A stretch of 64,000 nucleotides of DNA from positions 216,140 to 280,139 of the forward strand of contig JAJEKB010020847.1 in the NCBI GenBank assembly GCA_022393335.1, given 5' to 3'. The notes below the pieces were generated by a model. The model did no database searches and had not been told where the DNA came from. It saw only the letters and a list, made by a program, of their open reading frames with translations. Each line of letters begins with the position of its first letter. Position 1 is the first letter of the stretch. This DNA comes from Macrotrachela quadricornifera (Eukaryota; Rotifera; Eurotatoria; Philodinida; Philodinidae). Positions 21,722 to 32,974 of this stretch are shown here, piece after piece. The position numbers and the translations under genes are program-made.

Positions 21722-24700
21722 TGGAGGTGTAAACCGTGCGGCTCAGCCGCCGTCGCCGCCGGTGAACTCGAAAAATTTTAAGCTGCCGCCGCCGTGACAG
21801 CAGAAATTTTAGAAATTTTTAAGCCGTCGTCGCTGAGACACTTCAATTATAGCCGCCACGCCGCTGATGATAATCAAAATTTTAAAATTTTTGAGCCGCG
21901 GCCGCCGCTGACACCTATCATCAATATAAATAACTTTTTATTTATATTTTCCTTAATTCTGTATTAGTTAAAAATTCTAACTAATCATTTTAGTTGTTTA
22001 TGTCTATTGTATATATAAGAATAGAGAAGCATTGCAAATTTTGTTTAAGGAAAACAAACAAAAAACAAACTTGTACGCTTGGAGCCTTGGCTTATTAACA
22101 GTTGTAGTGGTGATTTTTCATTTATTGTTTATCCTGCTGATTCTCTTTATTTTTGATTAATTGATATTCTTCGTGGTTATATATCTTGTTCATCTATTAA
22201 TATTCTTGGTGATAGCAGTGGTTTGTCACTTGTTATTAATCCTGGTGATAGTGTTAGTTTTGATCTGTTACTATTTTCTGGTGGTTATATTTGCTTTTTA
22301 TTCATTAATATTCTCAGTGTTTGTATCCATATTTCACTTATCAATAATCTTAGTGTTTCTTTTTTATTCATTAGCAATTCAAGTTATATTTCGTACTAAA
22401 AATTTGGTGGTTTTCTATGTATTAATGGTTTTGATAATTTTCCATTTAGTTAGTAGTTTCGGTGATGTTATATTAATATTAAGAAATTCGTAAGTACTTT
22501 TTATTGATAAATAATTAATTTTGTTCTTCTTGTTCATTTTTGGGTTCGTTTTGCATTTGAAATGACAAATATTTATTGTTTGAACAAAAATTTGTTTATT
22601 AATATAAAACCACCTAATGTACCAAAACCATCGTTCACTTGGAATTATTTCGGTAATTTGTGCAAAAAACCGAATGAGCCAGTGGATATTCAACATGTTT
22701 ATTGTAAAATTTGTTTTGAAAAATTGAAAGATGAACAACCTGATATTAATTTTTTTTCAATTAAAAATCTTAGTGGCATTTACAGCAAGACACGCAGTAC
22801 AGGAAATATGAAAAATCATTTACTATCAACGCACCAAGTAACAGAATCACAACAAACAAAAACAACAAATCAACATATTCTTTCCATGTTTTCTCGTGAT
22901 CATCATTCAACAAAATCTTCACAATTAAAACAACAGCTAGGACATCAATTAACATTAATGTGTTGTCGAGACCTTTTACCATTTTCTATTGTTGAAAATG
23001 AAGGTAGACATTTTTCTAGAACTTTATATATATTCATTAAATGTTTTTATTCTTAGGTTTTCAAGATTTTCTAGTTTCCAGCAAAATTGTGTCTTCAAAG
23101 TCGGAAACTTCTTCACGTACCATACTATCACCAATAAATCTTAATAAAATTTACGATGTATGTTATCAAAAAATGAAAGAGTTATTAAAACTATCTATAA
23201 AATTCCCTACAATTACGTGTGATATATGGTCTGACAAATATAAACATCGTTCATACATTTGTTTTACAATTCATTTTTTTGATAGAAATTTACAATACCA
23301 TCATTATAGTTTAAAAACACTTTCATTTAATGAATCTCATACAGGTGAAGCAATAAAAGATCTTGTTTTGGTTATATTACATGAATTTGGTATAAATTCC
23401 AATAATATAATTGGGGTACGAGAAATTATCCATAAAACATTCCTGTCATGTTTTCTTTTTTCATTGCATAGGTTTCTGATCAAGGTTCAAATATGCGCAA
23501 AGTATGGAAATTATTAAATGTTATACATACATATTGCATTGGTCATGGTATTCATAATTGGTTGATGAAAGACTGCTTTCCTGCGATGGTTTTGGTACCA
23601 GATTTATTAAATAAAGTTCAAATGATAACTAATAAACTTCGTTATTGTCAACATGAACTTGAATGTGAGATTTTGCGATCAAATGAAATGAGAAACGAAG
23701 GTTTATTTACAGCAATAAATAACGCTGGTGAAATATGAGATGCTGATATTGCTTCATCATATATTGATGTTGAAAATTTAGAAGCATTGAATGAGAATAT
23801 GATAATTAATGATTTAGAAGAATCGTTATTATCGGATGGTTTACAATTCGATTCGAAACAAATTCAACGTTCAACAAAATGTAATAATTTACTTTCAATT
23901 ATCAAAACGGATCCGGAACGATTTCATACTTTAAAAAAGCGCGTTATAACTCGTTGGAATACAATTTTGATTATGCTTCGTTCATATATCGACAACGTAT
24001 CTGGTATTGAAATTATATTACATCGATTAAAACATTTTGATTTAATATTATCAGCTGCAGAAAATCAGATTGTTTATGATTTAGTTGATTTTCTTGGTGC
24101 ACTTGAATCAACAGCAACAATTTTATTAGCATCAAAATCGTATACAACAATGAATTAATACTTATTATCAAGAATGGTAAGTTCTAAAAATTGAATGATT
24201 AATTATTCTGAATGAGAACTAACTAGATATGAGTATTCATCACCATTTATTATATTTTTAAAGTCGTTAAATCCCTTTTCAAAATTTTAAAAATAAAAAA
24301 CTGTATCTTTCATGTTAAAAATATATTGTAGCTTTTAAGTGGAAAGATACTGTTAATTATTTAATGTTTATTTTAGGAAATAGAATCTATGTTGAACGTT
24401 ACCGACATGGAATCACCAGTTATTCGAGAATTAAAAACTTTGCTGTTTCAAAATATTAACAAGAGATTTCCCGTGATGCCATTAAATATTTGTGGTTTTT
24501 TACTTGATCCATCACAACTCAAAATTGATATTAGTCGTTATTTAACTCAAAATAAAACAACAAAAGAATTAATATTGCTAGAAATGATAAAGAAATTTAA
24601 ACTTCATGATGTTCCACACGCATCTGCAGCAACAGAAAATATTTCAACACATGCACCATCCTCACATTCAACTATACATACAACAAAATCATCGTCTACT

Positions 24701-25413
24701 ATGAAACGTAATTTATCAGTCGAGGATTTGAGCGGACCAGTTCAAAATTTGAAAAAACTTCGTAAAAATTTAATTCAAAAGCACACATCAAATTTAGTGC
24801 CATTTGTTGAACCTGTTGCTAATGAAATAGAAAAATATTTGAAACTTGATGTTAATTGTGATGATGTACTTCAATTTTGGCGATTATCAGGAGACACATT
24901 TCCTCATTTGAAAATTCTTGCTCAAATAATTCTTGCAATACCAGTTACATCTACACCAAGCGAACGAGTTTTTTCAACAACGGGTTTGATTCTCAATGCT
25001 AAAAGAACAATGTTGTTACCAGAGAATGTTGGTAAAATACAAATGATCCATGATAATTATAATTTATTTAAACTTACTTAGGATTTTATTTATTTTTTTT
25101 GTATACTTTTTCTAGTCATGTACATTTTTGATAAATTTCATATTTTCATTTATTGTCCAGCTCAATGTTACTTGTGTAATTGATTATATCCAGATGTAAA
25201 AGAAGGTTTTTCCACATATTTGTTTGAAAATAAAAACGACTGGATATTAAAGTAGACAAATTTTTATTTTTTCGTGATACTATAATACTTTTTTAAACTG
25301 CAAGCCGCCGCCGCTGTGCAACCTTGAAATATTAAATCTGCGCCGCCGAGTATTTTAAAAAAATTAAATAAAATTGGCGCCGCCGCCGATTAGCCTATCG
25401 GCTTACACCTCTA
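21722..25413 (+). mobile_element. Complete hAT-superfamily transposon with 8-bp target duplication
   Basis: Inverted ends TGGAGGTGTAAACCG (21722) and TAGAGGTGTAAGCCG (opposite strand, ending 25413) flank a 3.7 kb element. The target duplication is TGTGTATT at 21714-21721 and 25414-25421, and 8 bp is diagnostic of hAT. Both ends carry GC-rich CCGCCGCCG clusters (21740-21905 and 25303-25390), which in hAT elements commonly act as subterminal transposase-binding sites. The element encodes a BED-finger hAT transposase in four exons, broken by two stops. The 5' leader (about 22080-22500) has imperfect short repeats around GGTGATAG and no plausible protein. Confidence 0.88.
22562..25081 (+). pseudogene. 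hAT transposase, four exons, two in-frame stops
   Basis: Exons are 22562-23003, 23057-23415, 23472-24176 and 24377-25081. All introns are GT-AG and all phases agree, giving 737 codons. Residues 46-91 are a BED-type zinc finger (Cys48, Cys51, His86, His91). The LMCCRDLLPFSIVENEGFQDF segment and ITCDIWSD block lead the catalytic core; exon 3 opens with VSDQGSNM. The C-terminal hAT dimerisation domain is complete (VLQFWRLSGDTFPHLKILAQ, then VTSTPSERVFSTTG). In-frame stops lie in exon 3: TGA at 23736-23738 and TAA at 24156-24158, the latter seven codons before the donor. No frameshift is seen, so inactivation looks recent or one stop could be a sequence error. Confidence 0.88.
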
Positions 25414-25499
25414 TGTGTATTATATCATCAAAAACAAATTATGATGAAGGGCAACTCTGCACCGAAATATCAACAACCAATTTATTTCAATTAATTCAA

Positions 25500-25620
25500 A
25501 TTATTTATTTATTTTATTTTATTTATATTAAAATTTTTATCTGAATTCATTTATTGTATTTTTTTTATTTATATTAAAATTTTTATCTGAATTCATTTAT
25601 TGTATTTTATTTATTTATAT
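25500..25620 (+). repeat. AT-rich tandem duplication, about 55-bp unit
   Basis: The block TTTATTTATATTAAAATTTT with ATCTGAATTCATTTATTGTA occurs twice back to back (about 25518-25560 and 25564-25608) with almost no difference. It lies just right of the hAT element. Confidence 0.7.
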
Positions 25621-25915
25621 AAGATTAATTTATAAATCTAAATAAATTCTTTATTTTAAAACATTAAGATTTAATTTGACATAAATATCAATAACTCAGG
25701 AAGAGAAATTATAAATTATTAATTTATTTAATTGGTATGACCTTTCTCAATAGATTACAATAAGAAAAGAAGCAACTTTGGAGGAGATAATCATTTCTTT
25801 ATTTCGAATATCGAGAGAATATGTATTGATTTACTCAAAAGATTCTCAATGACTGAAAAAAATTTATTTTATGGGCTAAGAATTATCCTTTACCTCGAAT
25901 CCGGTCAGGTTGGAT

Positions 25916-26035
25916 TGCGTTGGGTTACGATAAGCTTGGGTCGGGTCGGGCTGGGTACTATAAGTTCGGATCGGGTCGAATTGAATTTTTCTAACCTTGG
26001 GTCGGGTCGGGTCACAAAAAAGTGATCCGTGTCGA
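25916..26035 (+). repeat. GGGTC-rich repeat tract
   Basis: Clusters of GGGTCGGGTCGGG and variants occur at about 25939-25955, 25967-25980 and 25999-26013, separated by TTGGGT and CTATAAGTTCGG. The G-run spacing could support G-quadruplexes on the plus strand. It stands out sharply from the AT-rich surroundings. It lies about 180 bp upstream of the second F-box gene. Confidence 0.6.
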
Positions 26036-26216
26036 GCGCTGTTTATGATTATAACTCAAAGAGAAAAGAAAAAATATTTGTTCTTTCCTATCATTTGGAC
26101 ATGATCACTGACGCTACATTAGTGCTGTGTTCGAAAAGAGTGAAATGGTAGGATCGTAAAATATTGAAATTTCTTATAATATTGTTTTTACTTTACAAGA
26201 TTTTGTTGCTTTTTAG

Positions 26217-28236
26217 ATGCCTACACAAACGTATTTTCTTGATTTGCCAAATGAATTAATCTATCGCTGTTTCGATTATTTGTCATTCAATCAAATTCTA
26301 CAAAGTTTCACTAATCTCAATGCGCGCTTTGTCTATTTAACTTCTACTCACTGGTTGTCGATAAAAATCGATAATGATCTAAGACAATCTCAGTTCGAAC
26401 GTCTATTGCGCAATTTAAATCCAATACAAGTTCGCTCTTTTCATTTATTAACAATGGATGATGAACGTCTTTATTTAACTCAGTTTTTGTCATCATTTTC
26501 GATAAAGAATTTTGAAAATATTCAATCTTTGACATTAAACATTGCCTTACAACCATTATTTCATTTAATTATTTCTAATCTTCATCAATTACAGCAACTA
26601 TCAAAATTGGTTATTCTTGATTGTCCTGATGATAATAATCAATTAATTTTCGAACAATTATTCTCAAATCGAATTTCAACATTGAAAACAGTAATACTTG
26701 ATTTTCTCGTACATTATCAACCAACATTAGTCTCCTGTCACTATAATTATTCATCATCAAATATTCAAGTTTTAACATTAAACTGTTATGTAAATAATGT
26801 TCATTGTTTCTTAGAACGAACACCAATGTTAAGAAAGTTAACTTTAACTCTATGTGAATTTTATAGAAATGATAAGCAGATAACAAATGTCAATGAAAAC
26901 TTACTGTTACAAATACCCTCGACACTATCCTCTTTAAAACTAAATTTTACAGGTGCCATGAACTTTTATAATATGGATAGAGTAACTGAACTATTCAAAC
27001 TGAACAGTTCGTCACTATCTCGACTTCAACACTTAGTTATCTTTGGTGATGTACATGAAACACTTCTTGATGGAAAACAATGGGAACAGATCATTGAATG
27101 TTATTTACCGTTATTAAAATGCTTTCAGTTTAGCTTTAAAGTAATGAATGAAAATAACTGGAACTATACGTACGTATGAAAAGAGAAAATGAAAATCGAA
27201 GTGATCGATGATCAATTCTCATAAATGAGCAATTAGGTTCAGTAAAAATAGAATAGGCAACAGAAGAGTAGATTCATATATCTATCTATACAAATCTTTA
27301 AAAGCAAATGCAAATAGTCATATTATTGAGAAACGATAAAAACCGATCTTGATAGTTTTTTTCGTTATGTTTTACCTAGTTTACAGTTTTAATTGTTACT
27401 TTAGAGAATACCATCAAGCTGATTGGATTACCATTGATTTTGATCATATCATGAATTCGTTTAAAAGTGACTTTTGGCTTTACAAACATCAATGGTATGT
27501 CTATGGTGAGACTGATGATGAGACCACTATTCTCTATACTTTACCTAACTGTGAATTATCGTCCTTATATTTAAAAACAGCATTGCCTATCGATAATAAT
27601 AATCGTGCACAAATCACAAATCCATTTGTACCTTATAATTATAAGTACGATCATACAATACATCAATTAACTTTGTGTGTTATCTCAGACAAACACTCTT
27701 GCAATAGACTTGATCATTACTACTTTTCTAATGTAAGAAAATTATGTCTTACTACTAAAACAGAACTGCAGAAAATAGTCGAACCATTATTAAACGTATT
27801 AAATCTAAGTACTGTACAACAGTTGGAATTAATTTATCCAATACAATTGAATTCCATCAGTCTGTCAAATCTTCTTCCGCATCTTCCAAGTTTAAATGGT
27901 TTATTTGTTTGGTATAGAATGACAAAGGATTTTACTTTTCTCAACAGTATTAGGAATAAAAATTTATTAAAACACTTGGAAATACGTGTTCTGACAAAGC
28001 AAGATTTTCAAGCCATCTTAGAAATTTTACAGAATAATGCATATTCATTATTATTGAAAATATCAGTGGAAGTAGAGAAGTTCGAAGAAAATAGTCAACA
28101 ACACATAGAAGATTGGTTAAAAGAACATAAACCTGTGATAAATGAAGATGAAATATTAACAACGATAAGTTTACATGTTCTAAATGTAGATGAAACTCAT
28201 GGATGGATAATAATTGAACTTGAAAATAATCTTTAA
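26217..28236 (+). CDS. F-box/leucine-rich-repeat-like protein, two exons, 594 aa
   Basis: Exon 1 is 26217-27169 and exon 2 is 27405-28236. The intron (235 bp) has donor AC|GTACGT and acceptor TTACTTTAG and joins in frame as WNYT-EYHQADW. Residues 8-55 are the F-box (LPNELIYRCFDYLSFNQILQ, then FTNLNARF). Degenerate leucine-rich segments follow to the end (FENIQSLTLNI, STVQQLELIYPIQL, LLKHLEIRVL). The length and the shared SDFW..HQW motif make it a paralogue of the protein at 2897-4678. Expected role: Skp1-binding substrate adaptor of an SCF ubiquitin ligase; substrate unknown. Translation without the splice stops at 27179, so the intron is needed for a full-length product. Confidence 0.85.
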
Positions 28237-28954
28237 CTAATGTAAGGAATGACATAACATTATGTACATTTATATTACTTATTCTTTTGACAAACAATAC
28301 GAATTCAGCTAACTTCTTGTCTGTTTTCAAAAATCACAACAGTGTTATCTTTTGATAATATGAATTGGCGTGCAAATAATTACCGTATTACATTTACATT
28401 TTTTTGAATCCTTTACTACCTCCGTAAATCACTTTTTTAACTCAAATCTTATATTCATATAATTTGAAAAAGGAAATATAAGATCATATCTAATCACATA
28501 GTACCATATACTGCAAGTCTTCATATACTTGTCAAGATCGAGACTGAGAATCTGTAACCATGCGAATTTTGCTTTCTTCAAAAATCATCTACTGATTTCT
28601 GCGTCTATTTCATATCAGTCAGCTGGATATGTAAGGTAGATTTTCATTCATCTCATACTATTGTATAAAGGATTGAAAGAAAAAGAAATATTCGATTACC
28701 TTTAGAATAGATAGAAAGTTTTGTTCTAACCATACACCATAAGACAGTGAGTATTTGAAATTATATAGTCATATAATTGGTTGAACTTTTCAGCTTAAAC
28801 AACAAAAATTGTCAGAAGTTTGTATTTCAAGAGCGATGTGATAGATTTCATAGTCAAACTACTCGTCAAGAGAGTATGACTTGCTAACATGAGTTCTCAG
28901 ATTAGTCATACCAATACTTGAGACATTTAATGTGTAAAAATAATCTTCGTGTAT

Positions 28955-29543
28955 CCTGAAAGTACTCATATAAATTTTTACCATTACAGATTTACACACT
29001 GCTGAAAATCTGCGTACTTCCTATAGTACTCATCTCGGCTTTTCTATATACATGTAGAAAAACATTTATACATTAACCCTTCTAAAATATATTGAAAGTA
29101 TTTCGTACTCTTGAATATTTTTTATTAATTCTTTCGTTCTTAAATTCGATCAGTTTTTTTTTAGTTGATCAATGGTTAATTAATAAACGAAATCGATTGA
29201 TATGTTTAACTTTTGAAACATCATGAAATTAATTTTATATGAAATATGTGGATTTATTCATTTGTTAATTTTTTTGTAGAAGTATTCTATATAATGCAGT
29301 TCATATCTTAAATGTGTGTTGTTTGAATACTTCTAGGTTTTATCCTAAGTTAAAATAAAATATTTCTTGTGCAACAGCACTACACTAAATGTACTTGTCA
29401 GTATTGTTATATGAACGAGTGGAGTACTGAAAAATATGAAAAAATACTTATACAAAGTAAAGAAACTTCTAACCTGAATACTACGTTGTCGCACTGCAAT
29501 ACTCAGATCCAAGTATAAATACTAATAATGAGTATTTTTCAGG
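28955..29543. mobile_element. Putative small inverted-end element inside duplication copy 1
   Basis: Ends are CCTGAAAGTACTCAT (28955) and, on the opposite strand, CCTGAAAAATACTCAT (ending 29543). They are flanked by TAT on both sides (28952-28954 and 29544-29546). It sits where copy 2 has no equivalent sequence, consistent with insertion after the duplication. No ORF. The superfamily is not assigned: 2-3 bp duplications are too short to decide. Confidence 0.45.
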
Positions 29544-30943
29544 TATTATGCTTTGAGTATCTTGATTAAAGTTATATCTACTCATCGTATTTTACTACAA
29601 AATGATCGTAGTGAGATATTATTAGGTAAATGTGACACTAAGGACAACATTGAATGAGAATGGATGTTGATGAGCAAATCACACACTGAAATGTTCTTTT
29701 TCCAAAACAGTGTTTGAATGTATTTAATAATAAGACTAAGAGATATTTTCTACTTCTGTTTAAAACTTAAATCATAAATGATGAGCGAAATAATTTAACA
29801 TAATAGTTAGAAAACCTAATAAATAATATAATCGTTTTTAAAGCAATACAAATGATGAAAAACATGCGAGATGAAAAATATGACGAAAAACATAGTCACA
29901 TATATCACTTTTCATGGACGTCTATACGAATGAAAATCGTATGGAAAAAAGGAATACATTCAAGTGCATATAATAGACCGCAACCAGATGGCATCAGAAT
30001 CTTATTGCAGTTTGACTTTGTTTCATACTTCTCATAAAGTGAATTATGACTCTTAAATAATCACAGTTAGTGAATTTGTGGTTTCTGTAAAGTACAAGCT
30101 ACTTAAAAATATTTTGAGTCATGTCCAAGATAGTTAAACCTGACGAATAAAAAAAAATAATTGTGTATAACAATCATTACTCTTTTCCATTTGATGATTT
30201 CCTTATCGTTTGCTTTTCATACGCGTACGTGATTAAACCATTTCATTTTTATCGATGATTATGTCGCGTTAACCGAGAACAAGTTCGTCTCTCATACATG
30301 CAACAATATTATGATAAAATGTGTGAAATATAATTATATTTAGGTTTATATCCTTTTTCAATGCTTTCGGTTGTGAACAATGAAAATTTTGAATGAATTA
30401 GTCAAAAATAATTGACTTTTTTTTGAGATAACAATTTAAAATATTTTTAAATTAGATTAATTCAAATAGACATGATTATGAATTTCAATAATGACTTTTT
30501 CACATACAATGGTGTGAATAACATTTCACACTCTCACGGATCATAAGTGAGATAAAACTAAACTGTTTCTGTGTCATCAGTCAGAGTAACTATATCGTAT
30601 TTCACATTTTAATCCTTTAAGAATTGCGCTAACAGCTTTTAATAATTCATTATAATATCAAGTTATATTATCGCTCATAGACATTAGCGGTCTTAACATA
30701 AGAAACGAGATAATTTTTATAAAATTTTCTCTTTACAAATAGATAATCAAATAAACCAAATTATTGGAAATAAATAATGAAATTCTATGATTAGTATTTT
30801 TATTTTAATATTCAATAATTAAATCATATTACAACAATTATACAATATATTTTAAGCAAACATATATAAATAATATATAAACGAATCATATTACAACAAT
30901 AATCTGGTTTTTTAATGTTATATATAACTAAATTGGCATTATT

Positions 30944-31969
30944 TCAATTTTTTATAAGAATTGAATTGATGAATGCTCTATTAATTATAATAGGTTCAAT
31001 TTGTCGATTCATAGCATTAATTCCTCCTATTGTAGCTGTACTTTCATGTTGATAATGAAAAATGCGTGAAATTAATCGTTTTAATGTTTTACGAATTTCA
31101 CTAGATGATATAGCAAATATATAAAAACTATAAACATAATTAATATAAAATAAATTTCGAACAATAGTCATCCATAAATTTTCTTGTGCTAAACGTACAG
31201 AATTTTTACTTAAACGTCGTGTTGATGCTATATAAAGATAATATGTAGCATAAGGTATAGATGCTGATGTTAAAGCAATTAATTGTAATAAAATCATTCG
31301 AGTAAAATGTTTTTCAATACGTGATACACGATGTTGAAGTGAACGAACATTTCGATAAGTAAGTAAACCAAAGATAATTGGAATTATAACGGGTATAATA
31401 CCAAATACAATTGGATAATAAAAGAAATTTGCATAATCAGCATATGAAGGTGTAAGAAAAGCACAAGTTTTTGGTGTTCCAACAAATCCTAATATAATAT
31501 ACATTGGAATACCTGCTAATGTTATTGCAATAAATAATGAAATAGTTATAGCACAAAATGCTATACGTCTTGAACTTAAATTTCTTCTTCTAACACTACG
31601 AGATGTTGACATCCATCGGTCAAATCCAGTGAGACATATACAACTTAATGAACCAAATGTACTAATACAAAATAAACTTATTCGTCCTTTACACCATATT
31701 TCAATTGTATGACTTGGATCAATACCTGTGACAGCTGTATAAAAACGCATTAATACCATAATAAATAATCCAATTATATCATAGATTGTTTTTGTTATTA
31801 TATAAATTGTACATGGAGATCGACGATATTCTGGTTGAAAAAAAATTATTAAAATCATCACACAATTTATTATTCCAAGAATAAATAAAATTGAAGTCAT
31901 ATATAAATTAATATTATTTGATATTCTATTAAGTAGTACCATATAATTGTAATTTGATGAATTAGACAT
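30944..31969 (-). CDS. Class-A G-protein-coupled receptor, duplication copy 1, 341 aa
   Basis: A seven-TM receptor. The short N-terminus has an NSS sequon, and TM1 (about 20-45) ends at FFQPEYRRSPC. TM2 contains ITKTIYDIIGLF. The TM3 region has ICLTGFDRW, with DRW at residues 117-119 in place of DRY. A long TM5 with IPVIIPIIFGLLTYRNV follows. A basic third loop (LQHRVSRIEKHFTRM) leads into TM6, then TM7 with INYVYSFYIFAISS, and a tail with KTLKRLISRIFHYQ. I start at the ATG at 31969; the frame is open three codons further but would start with TTG. It is closely related to the receptor at 38932-39951, with long identical stretches. Ligand unknown, possibly a peptide. Confidence 0.86.
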   Translation of the reverse strand: MSNSSNYNYMVLLNRISNNINLYMTSILFILGIINCVMILIIFFQPEYRRSPCTIYIITKTIYDIIGLFIMVLMRFYTAVTGIDPSHTIEIWCKGRISLFCISTFGSLSCICLTGFDRWMSTSRSVRRRNLSSRRIAFCAITISLFIAITLAGIPMYIILGFVGTPKTCAFLTPSYADYANFFYYPIVFGIIPVIIPIIFGLLTYRNVRSLQHRVSRIEKHFTRMILLQLIALTSASIPYATYYLYIASTRRLSKNSVRLAQENLWMTIVRNLFYINYVYSFYIFAISSSEIRKTLKRLISRIFHYQHESTATIGGINAMNRQIEPIIINRAFINSILIKN

Positions 31970-31989
31970 TGCTTTCAATATATAGATAT

Positions 31990-32970
31990 ATGTTCTTTTT
32001 TCTTTATATATACTTGAAAAATAATTGATTGCAATAAAAAGAAAAAATAATGATGAATAATCAAGTTGTCTTTTCTTTTAAAATTGTTTTAACAATAATA
32101 AATCTATAATATTAGTTTTTGAAAAGAAATAAGTATAAAATCAGCTTTATTAACTGAATAGAATTAAGTATTTTTTTTATATAGAAAAATATCTAACAAT
32201 GACGTCTTCATCTATCAATCAAGTTTTGACATGAAATTTCTATTCTATTTTTACGTGTATTATTATAAAACTACTGAAAATATCATATTTTTAAATATTA
32301 TCATTAAGAAAATACATTCTTGTATTCTTTTCTTCTTTTATCATAATTAATCAAAAAAAAAAACAAAATAATCTCAAAATGACTTCGATACTTATGTAAA
32401 TTTTATAATATGAAGTACATCAAATGTCAAAAGAATTTTGCTAATTTATTTCTAGTTTTTATATTTAGATAAATATTAATAAAATAACATCGTTTATACT
32501 AAAGCTTAATTCACAAAACTTTTAGATTCAGACTAACCTTTATAAATAAATGGTTTAATATCTATGACATAGATATGTATAGCTAAATGAATAAGAATTG
32601 ATTTGTGAGTAGATGTAACTGAATTATTTAGAAAATTGAAGTCTTTTTTTAAAATACATTATCAAACGTTCATACTGCAAAATAAGAAAGAGAATTTGAG
32701 TGCTTTTATTTCTTAAGATTTGATTAATCCTAAGCAAGAGAGGTCATGTCATGTATTTTTTTTCGAACTACGCAATTAAGTAGTAAAAAGTAGGCTAAGA
32801 AAAAATTTCAATAATTTTTACGAACAAAAGAAAAAAATTCCTTAAATATACAAATTGATAGTGTTACAGACTAGGCTACCACATATTTTACTTTATTATA
32901 ACATGATTCACTTTCTTTCCCTTAATGTTTACAATAAAGCAGAATCTAATGATATACAGCTAGTGGTTAT
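31990..32970. other. Non-coding flank, mostly duplicated
   Basis: Upstream region of the copy-1 receptor, alignable with the flank of copy 2 up to about 32858. AT-rich with no gene. After 32858 the sequence is unique and leads into the LINE remnant. Confidence 0.5.
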
Positions 32971-32974
32971 CTAT

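Larger units (their letters stand above)
28585..32858. repeat. Segmental duplication, copy 1
   Basis: This block aligns by eye, in the same orientation, with 36140-40895. Shared landmarks include TTTAGAATAGATAGAAA (28702/36261), ATAGTCATATAATTG, AACAACAAAAATTGTCAGAA (28799/36547), the GTGTATAACAA block near 30163/38001, the whole GPCR gene, and GATTTGATTAATCCTAAGCA near 32718/40788. Copy 1 has an extra inverted-end element at 28955-29543 and lacks the NTF2-like gene of copy 2. Non-coding parts are clearly diverged but alignable. Confidence 0.85.

Noticed and set aside
22161..22493. 110-codon hydrophobic reading frame inside the hAT element
   Set aside because: Composition is almost entirely I, L, V and F, produced by T-rich imperfect repeats; it starts without a good context and matches no membrane-protein family.
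26344..26886. Antisense frames of 70-91 codons in the F-box gene
   Set aside because: They mirror the coding strand of a well-supported protein and have no independent evidence.
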